Shown here in pieces: positions 1 to 13,525 of a stretch of DNA of 64,000 nucleotides. How positions within the stretch are numbered: the first letter of the stretch is position 1; each line of letters begins with the position of its first letter. Source of the DNA: Spizellomyces punctatus DAOM BR117 (Eukaryota; Chytridiomycota; Chytridiomycetes; Spizellomycetales; Spizellomycetaceae); contig NW_015971539.1 in NCBI RefSeq assembly GCF_000182565.1, positions 1,359,219 to 1,423,218 of the forward strand, read 5' to 3'. Below the pieces are notes generated by a model. That model was not told the DNA's origin, searched no databases, and saw nothing but the letters and a program-made list of their open reading frames with translations. The position numbers and the translations under genes are program-made.

Positions 1-928
1 ACGCCATGGTCGACGAAGAGAGACTGAAGACACTGTCAAAAGCAGCTCTGGAGATTTGTTGGATGCGGACGTGGTTGACGTAGGCCGTTCGTCCCCGCAA
101 CCAAAGCGAACCATATCGTACTGGAATAGTGAAGAAACAGTGGCCTTCAAGGATGCATATAAGGAGTATGGTACCAATTGGGAGCTGGTTGCGCGCCATG
201 TTGGAAGCAAATCCGCCAAACAAGCACAGAACTATTACAAGAAGAATCAACTTGAACTGGATAGGCTTCTGGAGGAGACTCGCGCCCGATCTGTGGACGC
301 GTTCAGAGTTGATGAACTGGGCTCTCGCTCTTATTTCACCGCTCGCCATCGGTTGCTGCATGAAAGTGCACAGCGAGGCTCTCCGGCAATCTTGGACCTG
401 TCGCCACCTTCGTTCCAGAGAGTAGCTGATATGCTGTCATTGGACGATTCCAGTGAAGAGGCACAGGAGCCAGTTATCCGAAGAACAAAGACAGGAGGTC
501 TACTCGATGCTGTGCCAAAAACCACAAATGTGCATGTGAAGACCAGCGGTTCGATGGACAACATTGACGAGGTTGCAGCCCAATTGGACATTAAAGCCGA
601 GGTTATGCTTCAATCCATGTCGCTCCCAGATCACTTACCTCTAGCACCAGTGTACTATCATCCCTCGCTTACTCGAGAAAACCGCCCTCATCCTCAACAA
701 GCTGCTGCCGCTGCTGCCGCGCAACGTGTCGCCAAAGCCGTGCAGCACAGCGTACATCCGTACGTTGAAAATTTTGTGCGCATGCAAAGACAGCAAGGCC
801 CGCCTACATCCCCATCATCGAATACACATAGTGTGCCGGTACCTCAAGCAACGACTCCTGGGTCCCAACTCGGGAACATTGGCAACATTGCAATTACACG
901 GTTTTTGAGGCCCTTTGCTAGTGAATAA
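1..928 (+). CDS. SANT-domain corepressor-like protein, C-terminal part (partial at left edge)
   Basis: The frame is open from the left window edge and stops at 926-928, so only the last ~308 residues are present. About 20-60 residues into the visible part lies a SANT/Myb-like domain with the regular aromatic spacing (SYWNSEE, W-ELVARHV, NYYKKN), the type found in NCoR/SMRT and fungal Snt1 subunits of histone deacetylase complexes. The rest is low complexity: an Ala run near position 700, Gln/Pro-rich stretches and no further domain. SANT domains of this family bind histone tails and activate or recruit deacetylase; a nuclear role in repression is therefore inferred. Without the N-terminus the exact family (Snt1/NCoR versus another SANT protein) cannot be fixed. 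Confidence 0.7.
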   Translation, partial: RHGRRRETEDTVKSSSGDLLDADVVDVGRSSPQPKRTISYWNSEETVAFKDAYKEYGTNWELVARHVGSKSAKQAQNYYKKNQLELDRLLEETRARSVDAFRVDELGSRSYFTARHRLLHESAQRGSPAILDLSPPSFQRVADMLSLDDSSEEAQEPVIRRTKTGGLLDAVPKTTNVHVKTSGSMDNIDEVAAQLDIKAEVMLQSMSLPDHLPLAPVYYHPSLTRENRPHPQQAAAAAAAQRVAKAVQHSVHPYVENFVRMQRQQGPPTSPSSNTHSVPVPQATTPGSQLGNIGNIAITRFLRPFASE

Positions 929-1366
929 CATCCTATAGAGGTCGTTCTCTTTGTATTTTACTTGTTTAATTTTTTTTCCTTTTGTTGTTTATACTTTTTG
1001 GAATATGTGTAAATTTAAATAACGAAATGATCACCATAAGTCCAACTTGTGTGAAAACATTGAAACCGTTTTGGTAAATGAAACGCGGTTCGATAATCCG
1101 CAATATGTCCAAAAAAGGCAAAGTTGCCGCATAACGGATCAGGAGTGACGGGCGGACTGGCGTTTCATTTTTTTGGTCAGAAAGGCGGAGGCTCCTTTTG
1201 AAGGCTTTTCTCCCAAAGGGCCAAAAAAACGAGGCTGGTGCTTGTTGGTGGTTTGAAATTCCTTCTTTTTTGTGCTTTTGACTTTAATCTTTCGAGACCA
1301 CCTTCCCGCCTCCTTCAAGTCAAGTCTCTACGTTCCCGTCCACTTTCATTTCGTCAACTGCATCCA
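929..1366. other. Intergenic, 3' end of the SANT gene and syntaxin promoter
   Basis: T-rich sequence follows the upstream stop (poly-T tracts at ~960-985) and the promoter region of the next gene runs to 1366. No RNA gene or convincing ORF is visible. Confidence 0.5.
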
Positions 1367-2470
1367 ATGTCGCGCGACCGCACGCAAGATCTCCGTCGCC
1401 CTACCAACAATGCTCCCCGCTACCCGTCGCCCGCAATGACGCAAACTCGCCCCGGTGGTTCATACAGTTCTTACGGTGGGAACGGTGGTTACGGTGAGAG
1501 CGACATGGAGATGGGTCGCTACGCTTCGTCATACGGAGGAGGAGGTGGAAACTCGTATGGACGGTCAAACAGCGGGTCTCAGTTGGACAGTTTCTTTGCC
1601 GACGTGGAGCAGGTTCAAAAGGGGATTGAGCGTGTACGACAGAATGTCAGAACCATTGAGCAATTGCACCAGCGGGCTCTCCTTGCAACGAGTCCAGATG
1701 AACAAGCTCGTGAGTAAAGAGAGACTCTTAGTGGCTCTTGCGTGTGAAAAGTGTGTTGATTGTTTTTTTGTTGTTGTTTGGCGTTAGGTTACACTCGCCA
1801 AGTGGACGATGTGCAGGACGAAACAAGCGACCTCATTCAAAGTCTGCGTGCAACAGTGAAAAAGATGGCTGCCGGAACAAAGAATGCATCACAGGCAGAT
1901 GCTGGTATCCGACAGCAACAGCAAGCAGGACTCGCCAAGCGACTCATGGAAGTAGCCCAAGAGTACCAGGACGTTCAAATGAAATCAAAACAAAAGTATC
2001 GGCAACGCATGGAGCGCGAAATCCGGATCGCCCGTCCTGACGCCACACCTGGAGAGATTGAACGAGCCCTGGACTCCAACACGGGCAGTGTCTTTTCTCA
2101 ACAGCTCTTGTCTTCCCGTGTCGGTGCCCAAAGAGCTGCTCTTGCAGAAGTTCAGAACCGTCATGAAGAAATCCATCGTATCGAACAGAGTATCAACGAG
2201 CTCTTCACACTCTTTCAGGAAATGCAGGCCATGCTGGAGCAACAGCAGGAAACCATCAACGCGATTGAGACGCATGTTGAGAACACGCATGTGTATATCG
2301 AGGATGGAAATAAGGAAATGACGCAAGCCATCGTCCACAGAAAGAGCTCGAGAAAGACTGCCTGGTGGATATGCGCTTGCGTCCTGGTCTTGCTTATTAT
2401 CGTCGCTGTTGTTGTGTATATCTATGTTGTGAAACCGGCGCTCGATGCAAAGAACGCTGCGCCAAAGTAA
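1367..2470 (+). CDS. Qa-SNARE, plasma-membrane-type syntaxin (Sso/syntaxin-1-like)
   Basis: Model join(1367..1709,1788..2470), 341 aa, one 78-nt GTGAGT..TTAG intron splitting an Arg codon. The protein starts with a Gly/Tyr/Ser-rich tail (residues ~30-65), followed by the Habc three-helix region (DSFFADVEQVQKGIERVRQN onwards), a SNARE helix containing HEEIHRIEQSINELFTLFQEM with the zero-layer Gln in LFQEM, and a single C-terminal transmembrane anchor (WWICACVLVLLIIVAVVVYIYVV, about residues 304-327) with a short lumenal tail. This is the family layout of syntaxins that drive exocytic fusion at the plasma membrane. Other in-frame starts lie upstream (non-ATG) and downstream (ATG at ~1436); the ATG at 1367 is preferred as the first in-frame one giving a complete Habc region. 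The Gly/Tyr-rich leader is longer than in yeast Sso1. Confidence 0.9.
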
Positions 2471-2749
2471 GGGAGCTCAAGGTTACCTTGCAGGAGTGTA
2501 TATAGAACAACTCAAAAGGAAACTCATGTACATACGATGGCGTAGAGATAGACCGGTAACTGTGTCAGTTGTGGTTCTTGCTTATTTTTGTTTAGGTTTT
2601 TGGTGAGATGTTTGGGGCTTTGTTGCTGTGGAAGTGCCTGATAGGATTATCTGTTTTTCTTAACAAGATGTATATATAACTATAATTTTGGGTGATCCCG
2701 GAGACTGAATCTGCCTGTCATCAAAACGAAATTGTTATTGAAAACCTAT

Positions 2750-3873
<1,124 letters not shown>

Positions 3874-4709
3874 GATGGGGAGGACTATTAAATGAAGGAA
3901 GCAGGGATGAGCAACAAGTAAAGCACGACGAGCTGTTGGGTACGGCTGAACGATGAGTGCGCGTGGTGATGATGTTTGTTGAGGCTCCCTAAGACGTGTC
4001 TAGTCGAGTGCGCGCGTTGGACGAGTCCACTTGTTGGCATAGCAACAACCCTGCTTCAAGTCTTCATTTTTGGGGCAATCCTTCCAAATGGCGAAACATC
4101 AAGCGTTCCGAAATTGTCCTGGAGGCGGCTTGCTTGCGTTTACCACTTAACCACTGTCAGATATCCACCTCCAAGACATGCAGGAATAGCTTCAATTGAG
4201 CAACACCGCCCCTAACAGGTGCGAGCCGGATTATCTTTATCTTGGTTCCGCGTATCGTGGGTATGGAGAGTCCTTGATGGCAACTCCTGCGAATATGAAT
4301 GTAGCGCTGGGATGCGTCATGATCTTTTGCAACGATGGCTTTTCGCTACCCGTCGTTGCCCGTTGATTCCAGCTACAAATGTCGTAAGCCAAGAGTCCCC
4401 AACTGTCAGATTCTGGTTTGACCAATTATGTTCTCTGGCAAGCGATTATATATGCAATTCGCACTTGTATTCTCCTGCTCTTGCAATCGGCATCGCCACT
4501 AAACCAAGAATGGACATACGCTTTTACCAAATCTTATATTGCTTTGCATCGGTCGCTGTCCCCACGTAGGCTTGTCCCCAGTTACTAAGCACATAGGTTT
4601 CTGTATCATGTAATCGCGGCAGTTGGCTAGTCACCACGCCATCCAGGCGTCCCAAATGCATTGCGTTTCGCGTCGAGGTTTTCTCGGTCGCCCATCCTAT
4701 TTCTGAAGC
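3874..4709. other. Intergenic region between divergent PUP2 and DAW1
   Basis: An 836-bp region separates the two start codons. It holds short open frames on both strands (for example 4219-4569) but none has splice-compatible partners or a recognisable domain. It presumably contains both promoters; I see no clear TATA box. Confidence 0.45.
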
Positions 4710-6687
4710 ATGAAGTTACAAAGAATCCTTCTACGACACTATCCACCGGGTACTTCAGAATAAGTGTATTCTGTATACGACAAAGTCGCTGTTCAATTTT
4801 CTAAGTCATGCTTTGCAGGAATCATTGTGGAGTATGTACAGGCGCAAAGGCTCCACACAAAGGCGATCGACCTTATGGACCTTCCATATGCGTAGGGTGA
4901 AGAAGCTGCAGTTCTTTACTGATTAAAAGAATATTGTTATTTATTTGAGTATATATGCTACAGGGCGGACTTGACAAAGGCTGCACATGATCTAAAGCAA
5001 CGGGAACCGCTCTTGGCGCGAGTGGAATCAGATAAGATCTTGAGTGTGCTGCAATGTAAGCAAAGGTGAAACCCCCGCAAGACTGATGAGCTTTTCTAAT
5101 TCTCGATCAAAGCCTTGAAAAATAAAAATGTCCGACGAATACCGTTTACCTACGTTTCACATAAAAAACTTCGGGCTCATGTAATGCCTTTGACGAATTG
5201 CGCTTTCAACAAATCGGGTGACAGGTTAGGACGCTACTGGAGGCTTTTAAGGGATATGTCCTTGGATAGCGCTCTGAGTGGGTTGATCTTGTACCGCAGG
5301 ATCATCACCGGCAGCTATGACCGCCTCTGCAAAGTCTGGGATACGGTCAACGGAACCGAGCTGTTGACGCTCGATGGTCACAAGAACGTCGTGTACTCTC
5401 TGTCGTTTAACAATCCCTTCGGGTAAGCTTCTTATTAAACATTGCGCCTTAAGCTTTTCTCACAATCTACCAACTGTACCCTAGCGACAAAATTGTCACG
5501 GGCTCATTCGATCGAACCGCAAAGGTAAAGAGGATGTTCGCTCTTCCTCTCATTAGCTCGTGTTCACGAGAACAGCTGATAGATACACCAATTGTATAGC
5601 TGTGGAGCGCAGAAACAGGAAAATGTCACCACACCTTCAAAGGACACACTGGCGAAATCGTCGCGCTGTCGTTCAACCCGCACAGCACAATAGTTGCAAC
5701 TGGAAGTATGGACAGTACATCCATGCTGTGGGATGTAAGGACTGGCTCAGATGTATGCAAATTCAAGGTAAATATTTGAGTGGCATGTCGCTGTGCCAAA
5801 CTTCGCTGACATTACCGTTCGTCAGGGTCACTCAGCCGAAGTGATAACGATTGGCTTCAGTAATTCAGGAGATTTGCTGCTGACTGGTTCGTTTGATTCC
5901 ACAATAAATGTTTGGGATGTCAGAACTGGAAGGTAGTTGTTGCCATTTTTTTGGGTGGTCTGTACAAGGCACTGATGAGATGATTCAGAAATCTGCATAC
6001 TCTGATTGGCCACCGCAGCGAAATATCGAATGCTGTTTTCAACCATCAATCCACAAATATTCTGAGCGGATCCATGGATGGTACAGCGAAATTATGGGAT
6101 GTGAATTCCGGCGAGTGTACACAAACATTGAGGTACCAAGCGCTACTTATCCTGGGCCGAGGACTAGTTATCCACTGACTTGAACTAAACAGGGGCCACA
6201 CGGATGAAGTCCTCGATATTGCTTTCAATTGTACCGGCACTCGGATTGCCACAGCGTCAGCAGATAAGACTGCGAGAATCTACGACACGCAATCCAATGA
6301 ATGTTTATACACGTTGACTGGCCATGATAATGAGATTTCAAAGGTTTGGCTGACCCTTTCCGTCATTGATATCGTTAAAACCTTGTTGATGTACATTTCT
6401 GGTACACAGATCACGTTTGATTCGACCGGTAGCCAAATTTTGACAGGGAGTCGAGACAAAACAGCTAGATTATGGAGCAGCTTCGATGGGAGATGTACTC
6501 AAGTCCTGGAGGGGCATACCGACGAAATCTTCAGTTGCGCATTCAACTACGAAGGAGACTATATTGTGACAGGTTTGAAATCCAAAGTCAGCTTCACGTG
6601 TAAAGTGTTAGTGCTCAACCTGCTTTCTTCACACCAGCGTCCAAAGACAATACATGTCACATATGGCGGACAAAAGATGCAGGGTGA
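4710..6687 (+). CDS. DAW1: Dynein assembly factor with WD repeats 1 (ODA16/DAW1)
   Basis: Twelve exons: join(4710..4749,4819..4891,4964..5055,5113..5224,5300..5422,5485..5524,5600..5767,5826..5932,5989..6132,6193..6343,6410..6572,6638..6687), 420 aa, every junction in frame. The N-terminus ([14 protein letters not shown], then [21 protein letters not shown]) matches the helical start peculiar to DAW1, and about eight WD40 blades follow ([39 protein letters not shown] and so on), ending [10 protein letters not shown]. Human DAW1 is 415 aa, so the model looks complete. In Chlamydomonas ODA16 links outer-arm dynein to IFT46 for import into the flagellum. Its presence implies motile flagella, here zoospores. 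Exon 4 (5113) was chosen because it keeps frame and length with the family. Confidence 0.95.
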
Positions 6688-6907
6688 TCGCCTTTGGACG
6701 TTAGAGTAAAATAACTGCCAAGGTTAAGATAGGGTTCACCGGGCTGATACGTCCTCTGCTATCATTCTTGTCGCCACAATACCCAAACGCGCACACCTTA
6801 TCGTTCTATGCATTTCACAATTCAAGTCATTATTAAAGAAATACCAATTGAGGCACAAGTCATCTCAACCTCAACCACACAGCACACTCCTTCCCATATC
6901 ATCAATC

Positions 6908-7286
6908 TCAGTGCTCATCATGTGTTGAATTATGATGTCCATAGCTACGTTCTGGTACAATGAGCGGGTTCAGTTGTGCGAGATACGTTAATGCCCACCT
7001 GAGAATAACAAACATTAGAAATGCAATTGGCGATACGGTTGGGCGAGCCTTGGGAACTTACATTGTCCAGGTACAGGCTAATGTCAGCGATAGGACTGTT
7101 CTGTAAAGACTGTCAAACCAACATGCAAAGCACGGTTAGACCACTCAGGATACATTTGATATTGACATCCATAATCCAGAGGAGACACTCTTACACTTGG
7201 TCTGGTGATTTGGGGATGAAGTAGAACCCGACGCCACCCGCAATTGCAAACAGGATAAACGTGACAATAACTGCAACGCCACTCAT
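6908..7286 (-). CDS. VMA9: V-type ATPase V0 subunit e
   Basis: Three exons: complement(join(6908..6998,7062..7100,7195..7286)), 73 aa, the same length as yeast Vma9. The sequence starts MSGVAVIVTFILFAIAGGVG and continues FYFIPKSPDQV; a second membrane helix (LSLTLACTWTMWALTYLAQL) ends in NPLIVPE, the usual motif of subunit e. Both helices are strongly hydrophobic. The protein is a small membrane component of the V0 proton channel sector of the vacuolar/endosomal H+-ATPase. The middle exon is only 39 nt. It converges with DAW1, 220 bp away. Confidence 0.92.
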
Positions 7287-7699
7287 GGTTGTCGACTGGG
7301 ATTGTATTGCCGGAATAGAGGAGGTTTTGAAAGGATGGTGCGTCTCAGGCTCCTGCTTGGAAACTGCATTGGATACCGAATAGAACCAAACATGAGCGGT
7401 CAGAGCAATGAAAAAAGCGAGAAAAAAGCACAGGCATCAATTGCGGCCACTTGGTTAACCTACTTAAAGCACGAACCCTGCCCGCGATGTGCCAAGATTG
7501 TGATGGTCCGCCACTGTTGGGAAATCACCGCAGAAACCTCTTTCAATGGCGGAGCGCGACGGGGACTTATATAAGATACATGACTGTGCGGCCTAGTCAC
7601 GATTTATGAAACTGCTCGCACAACTCGCTTTCCAACCAACCTTTGTCCAATCAACCCATCGCAATTAGAAACCATTACGACTTGGAACGAGCAGTCGGG
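7287..7699. other. Divergent promoter region of VMA9 and the DUF1748 gene
   Basis: About 410 bp lie between the two start codons. A TATA-like TTATATAAG occurs near 7568-7576 on the + strand, about 125 bp before the DUF1748 start. No ORF here is convincing. Confidence 0.45.
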
Positions 7700-7989
7700 A
7701 TGGCCAGACTTTTGCACTATGCTTTTGAGGCGGTTCTATTGAGTACTGCGTTTTCGGGGGCACGGCGTGCGGCCGGCGTCGGTAAGTGCAGCCCACCATT
7801 ACTCGTGTATCGACGATGCTCTCAACTCAAGTTGTTTCCCGACGTGTAGATTTCAACTATCAAAGGATAGAAAACGAAACCTTGCGGAGTGCGGTTGGAC
7901 AGTACTTGCGAATTGGGGACTGGGTGATCGACACATCAGCGGACCAGCTCAAAAAGACGCCGGGCTACTTTGTGTCCTCAAAACGGTAG
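7700..7989 (+). CDS. DUF1748 family small protein
   Basis: join(7700..7781,7850..7989), 73 aa, with a 68-nt GTAAGT..GTAG intron. The start MARLLHYAFEAVLLST is followed by FSGARRAAGV, the block RIENETLRSAVGQYLRIGDW and a C-terminus with GYFVSSKR. This is the fungal DUF1748 pattern: a short hydrophobic N-terminal helix with a GxRR turn, then an amphipathic helix. The family is conserved across fungi; its molecular function is not known to me, and a mitochondrial location has been suggested for the yeast member. It converges with MTG2, about 130 bp away. Confidence 0.85.
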
Positions 7990-8120
7990 CCACAAGCGAG
8001 TCTGGGACATATCTACAAAATTTCGGACATCCGATAGAAGAGAATCCTGTGCAGTGATCACTATGGCCCTATGTGTATTGTAATAAATAAATACAAATGT
8101 AAGAAACTATTTACAACATC

Positions 8121-9628
8121 CTAATCTGTGCTCTCCGCTCGAATCTTCTCCACCATCTGCCTCATTAGATCGGTGGCTTTTGTGATATTCTTTCTCTCCA
8201 TCGCAGAAATCGGCACGATGGGCACATTCGTCTTACACTTGAGAATTTCCAAGTTATCCTTGGCAATCTTGCCCATGTCCGCTTTGTTTGCCACGATCAA
8301 GCTCGGCTTGTTGGTCAAACCAGGTTTGTATGCCTCTAATTCACGCATCAGTACTTCAAAATCTCGCCATGGCGCTTTCCCTGCAAGATCAATCACGTAT
8401 ACGAGCATTCGATTTCTCTCTACGTGGCGCAAGAACCGGTGTCCTATGCCGACATTCCGATGTGCACCTTCAATGAGCCCGGGAATGTCAGCTATGGTCA
8501 TCGTCCAGAAATCCGGAAAGTCAATGGTGCCAACATAAGGATTGAGAGTAGTGAAAGGATAGGGTGCTATACGAGGATGTGCGTTCGACACAGCGGCTAG
8601 AAACGTCGACTTTCCGGCGTTCGGTAAGCCCACAAGACCAGCGTCTGCGATTGTTTTCAACTCCAATTCCAGCCAGAGAGTCGTCCCTGGCCTCCCTTTG
8701 CCTGCTAACGCTGGGCCCCTTATTTCAGATGAGAGAAAATGAGGGTTTCCTTGCCCTCCCTTTCCGCCCTGCGCTACGAGATGTCGTTCCCCGTCGCTTG
8801 TAAGATCAAAATCCACAAATTGGCCTGTTGTGCTCTGCTCGTACGGTATACGCTCTAAAAGCATTTGCATGCGATCTTCTTGTGGAGTATAACCTGAGCG
8901 AAATTTGTAGAATTTACTTATCAACTCCATATTTTCGATTTTGATGTCTTCCTCAGATCTTGCTTCATCTTCAAATGCATTCATATCGTTTTCATTCCCT
9001 TCCTCTGCATCATCCGTCGTAGAGTCCTTTCGTTCGTGCGGTTCGAATTGCCTCACTTGGGTTCCCACCGGTACAACAATTTCGGTATCCTTGCCATCGG
9101 CCCCATGCATCTGCTTTCCTTGTCCAGGTCCTCCATCCGGCGCCGCATAACGATTTTGCACCCCATTTAATGAAGTGATTTCTTTTGAAGCAACTATGAA
9201 CACGTTTCCTCCACGACCACCATTTCCTCCGCTTGGGGGACCGAACGGATTTCGACTACTTTTGAAGAATGTGATTGCCCCGTCGCCGCCTTTCCCAGCC
9301 GTCACTTTGACGCGTTTGAAGTCAACAAAGGGTTGTCCCTTGCGAACGAGCAAAAGGAACTCAGTTAGGCTTTGAATTGACTCTGGCAGAGAACCGCGCA
9401 AGGCACCTTTCCCAGAAACTTGCGATGCACAGAGCGCCGTACGACGGAATCCACTGTGGATATGCTACCGCTCTCCGAACTGAAGCGAGGGCTTCCCTCT
9501 GATTCCCCGCTTGAACTGCTTTGTAACCGTCGTGAGTTCAAATTTGATAATAACCAAAGCGGTCGTAGCTGAGCGGACACAGTTGTCCGGCTGCAGGTGC
9601 ATATCTGGCGGAATGCTCCCGTCCGCAT
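8121..9628 (-). CDS. MTG2: Mitochondrial Obg-family GTPase
   Basis: complement(join(8121..9338,9407..9628)), 479 aa. Residues 1-75 form a basic, Ser/Arg-rich presequence (MRTGAFRQICTCSRTT...), as expected for mitochondrial import. Then come the glycine-rich Obg fold (GGNGGRGGNVF; later GGKGGQGNPHF) and the G domain with GLPNAGKST (G1), DIPGL (G3), NKAD (G4) and SA (G5). Between the two Obg halves sits an acidic insertion of roughly 85 residues, absent from bacterial Obg. The family assists assembly of the large mitoribosomal subunit. The intron (donor GTGCCT at 9406, acceptor GCAAG at 9339, branch CTAAC) was placed because the presequence and Obg frames differ; it joins them in frame. It is divergent from ALG13 with 130 bp between starts. 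Confidence 0.93.
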
Positions 9629-9758
9629 TGCTCAGATCTATGGTGTGGAAAGTCGACCAAGAACCCCGCGCTTATTACAAGATCGGCGAAAATGAGGCGC
9701 AGTCAAAGGACCAGCCTTTCGCGACCTTCCGTGACATCCTGCCTTGCTTACCATTCCC

Positions 9759-10283
9759 ATGTCTGCAACCAACAACGATGCTGAACGAAGCGCCTTCATA
9801 ACAGTCGGCACCACACGGTTTGATGCTCTAGTTGAAACGGTATCTACACTAGAGTTCCTGAATGCGGTACACCGGAATGGTTTTACGCGCCTCACAATCC
9901 AACACGGGAGAAGCCCAATCCCATTGATACCACCTGGCTCACCCATTCGAGTAATAACATACGACTTCAAACCAGATCTAAATGCGGATTATCAATCTGC
10001 TGCCTTGGTCATTTCACATGCCGGAGCAGGTTCGATCCTCGAAGGACTAGCACTGGGAAAGCCGTTGCTGGTGGTCGTTAACAGAGGTCTCATGGACAAC
10101 CACCAACTAGAATTGGCAACTGCTATGGCAAGGCAGGGGGTCTTGATATGGACGGACGTAGAGAATTTAACGACCTCCATTGACAAGGGCGGGTGGGAGA
10201 ACTTGCACCGCCTTGAGGAGAGCGATCCAACCATCTTTATTGACATCTTGAAAGAAGAGGCTGGATTTCCCTTGAAAAGATGA
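9759..10283 (+). CDS. ALG13: UDP-GlcNAc transferase catalytic subunit Alg13
   Basis: A single-exon gene of 174 aa. It begins with FITVGTTRFDALVE and carries the GT28 C-terminal donor-binding block SHAGAGSILEGLALGKPLLV plus NRGLMDNHQLELA. This matches the minimal fungal Alg13, a soluble half-enzyme that binds the membrane protein Alg14 at the ER and adds the second GlcNAc to dolichol-PP-GlcNAc. The ATG at 9759 is the first giving a family-like N-terminus. It ends only 50 bp from the stop of the convergent IDI1 gene. Confidence 0.93.
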   Translation: MSATNNDAERSAFITVGTTRFDALVETVSTLEFLNAVHRNGFTRLTIQHGRSPIPLIPPGSPIRVITYDFKPDLNADYQSAALVISHAGAGSILEGLALGKPLLVVVNRGLMDNHQLELATAMARQGVLIWTDVENLTTSIDKGGWENLHRLEESDPTIFIDILKEEAGFPLKR

Positions 10284-10333
10284 CACTTGGTATTCGTATT
10301 GTATATACTTCTAATTAGTGTTCAACGTATTAT

Positions 10334-11458
<1,125 letters not shown>

Positions 11459-11668
11459 ACGGTGGTGTCTGGAAAAGAAAGTTGGTGAGTTGGGTGGGTT
11501 GGACGCGATCACCTCATGTCGACGGCCATCGAACGATCGCGTGGGTGGCGCAGCAGCAAAGAAGGCCAACTAGTAAGGCCAAGACCACTGGAAAAGACCT
11601 TTTTGAAAACGAGGATTGGCTATGTACAAATATCCTACTAGACATAAATAAATAAATGCAGTGCATAT

Positions 11669-13525
11669 CTATCCCATAGACTTTCTCCCAAAATGCAGCA
11701 AAGCTGCTTCCATGAACGCGTTTAAATCACCATCCAGGACTTTATCAACATCCCCTCGCTCATACCCTGTTCGTACGTCTTTAATCATCTTATAAGGATG
11801 AAGCACGTAAGATCGAATTTGGGAACCCCATGCATTGTCCGCAAGCTCGGCACGCTGGTCTGCCTTTGCTTGCATCCTAAGACGAAAGTATACATATATC
11901 AGTTAAATGCCCTCAATGATGTCGCGCCCTCCTGACCATACTTTGCCCGCAGCTCTCGTTCATAAAGCTTGGCTTGAAGCATCTGAAGAGCAACTGCCCT
12001 ATTTTGATGTTGTGATCGCTGTGACTGACACTGTATACACGTATATGCAAGTGAGGGTTTGTTGCCGTGGATGAAACATGGTGTCGACCAATAGCTTACC
12101 GTAACCATAATTCCAGTTGGGAGATGTACGATTCGTACCGCACTTTCCGTTGTATTCACGTGCTGCCCTCCAGCACCTTGTGCTCTCATAACATCGATCT
12201 TGATGTCGCCAGGAGGAATTTCAATGCTTCGCGCGTCGGAAGCACCGTTCGACTCGAAGGCGGGATAGACTTGAACTGACACAAAGGACGTATGTCGCTT
12301 ATTCTACCAGCAACACACCCATGTTAGAGAGCTAAAAGGCACTGCCTGTGACAGGGTACATACATTTGCGTCAAACGGAGACATTCGCACGAAACGATGT
12401 ACACCTGCTTCATGCTTGCACCACCCATAAGCGTATTCCCCATTTATTTGCAATGTGGCCGACTTTAAACCGGCAACTTCTCCTTTTACGTCATCGACTA
12501 CCTTGACTACAAGTTCGATGTAGATATTAGACATTGTGAAAGTCCGTACTTTGCCATCCATCCAACTTTCTCACCATCGTGTGATTGAGAGACGCCCCAG
12601 CGCTCGTACATTCTATGAACACAGAATGTTAAGCTTCCTCGCACCACGAATTGAGCCTTCCAAACAGTATTACCGAGCGAGAATCGACACCCAATCGCAA
12701 GCTTCGGCGCCGCCTGCCCCAGCTCGCAGCTCCAAAAAGCAACCATTCCTATCGGCTTCTTCTGACCTGTATCACAATGGTCAGTAATTCACTCTGATCA
12801 TCAAATTTGTAAATGTAGCCTCACATCATCAAGCGAAGAGAAAACTTTTCCAACTGCTCTCGCAAACTATGCAAATCCGCAGTGATATCGTCACACAGAG
12901 CCGGGTCTTGTTCCTCCTGCGCAAGCTCTGCAGATAGGATATATTGATTGAGCGTATGATTTATACTACAAGGACTCCACAGACATTTACCAAGCAGGTC
13001 CGTAATTTCATCATGCTTCGCCAAGTAAGAATCGTACTCGTTCAACGCATCTTCCAGCTGTGATAGACGTTTCTGATACACGATAGCTTTATCCGCATCA
13101 TCCTGCCACAATGTATCCGACTATAGAATATGACAGTGTTAATCGCAGTCAGATATTGATCTTTGAAGAAAGTAGGATATACAAACCTGAACTTTATCTA
13201 AGAGATCGGTTCTCTCGGCTCGCATACCCGCCCAGTTGTTTCGACCTTCCACCAGCGTCAAGAGACGAGATACCTCAGCACGGTCAGGAGTAATCGAGAA
13301 GAGTATGTCCTTTTTATGGCGGGGAGCTTCTGATGCTAAACTCCGACAGCTTTGGCAAATAAACGGTGCATATCGGGGTATCACGGCTGCCGGGAATGGC
13401 ATGTTCCCGCTTCTACTCGACCTATTCGACCCATTACATGATGCTACTGCCAACTGTCTAAATGTAAAAGAAGCTCTAGCCGGTTTCAAGGTCCGAGAGA
13501 CCTGCGGCAGGGTCAAGCGGGGCAT
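11669..13525 (-). CDS. Mitochondrial peptide chain release factor, RF2 class (mtRF2a)
   Basis: Nine exons: complement(join(11669..11876,11942..12030,12100..12303,12364..12506,12575..12612,12674..12766,12825..12927,12991..13120,13187..13525)), 448 aa, all junctions in frame. After a basic presequence-like leader (~85 aa) the protein follows bacterial RF2: [40 protein letters not shown], then [10 protein letters not shown] and [15 protein letters not shown], ending [20 protein letters not shown]. The SPF tripeptide is the stop-codon discriminator of RF2 (UAA/UGA); RF1 has P-x-T. GGQ is the hydrolysis motif. Lengths between motifs match E. coli RF2. Mitochondria that read UGA as Trp need only an RF1-type factor, so this gene suggests UGA is still a mitochondrial stop here. 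Confidence 0.93.

Noticed and set aside
4219-4569. Plus-strand frame of 116 codons in the PUP2/DAW1 gap
   Set aside because: No domain or conservation that I can see, and it overlaps an antisense frame of similar quality.
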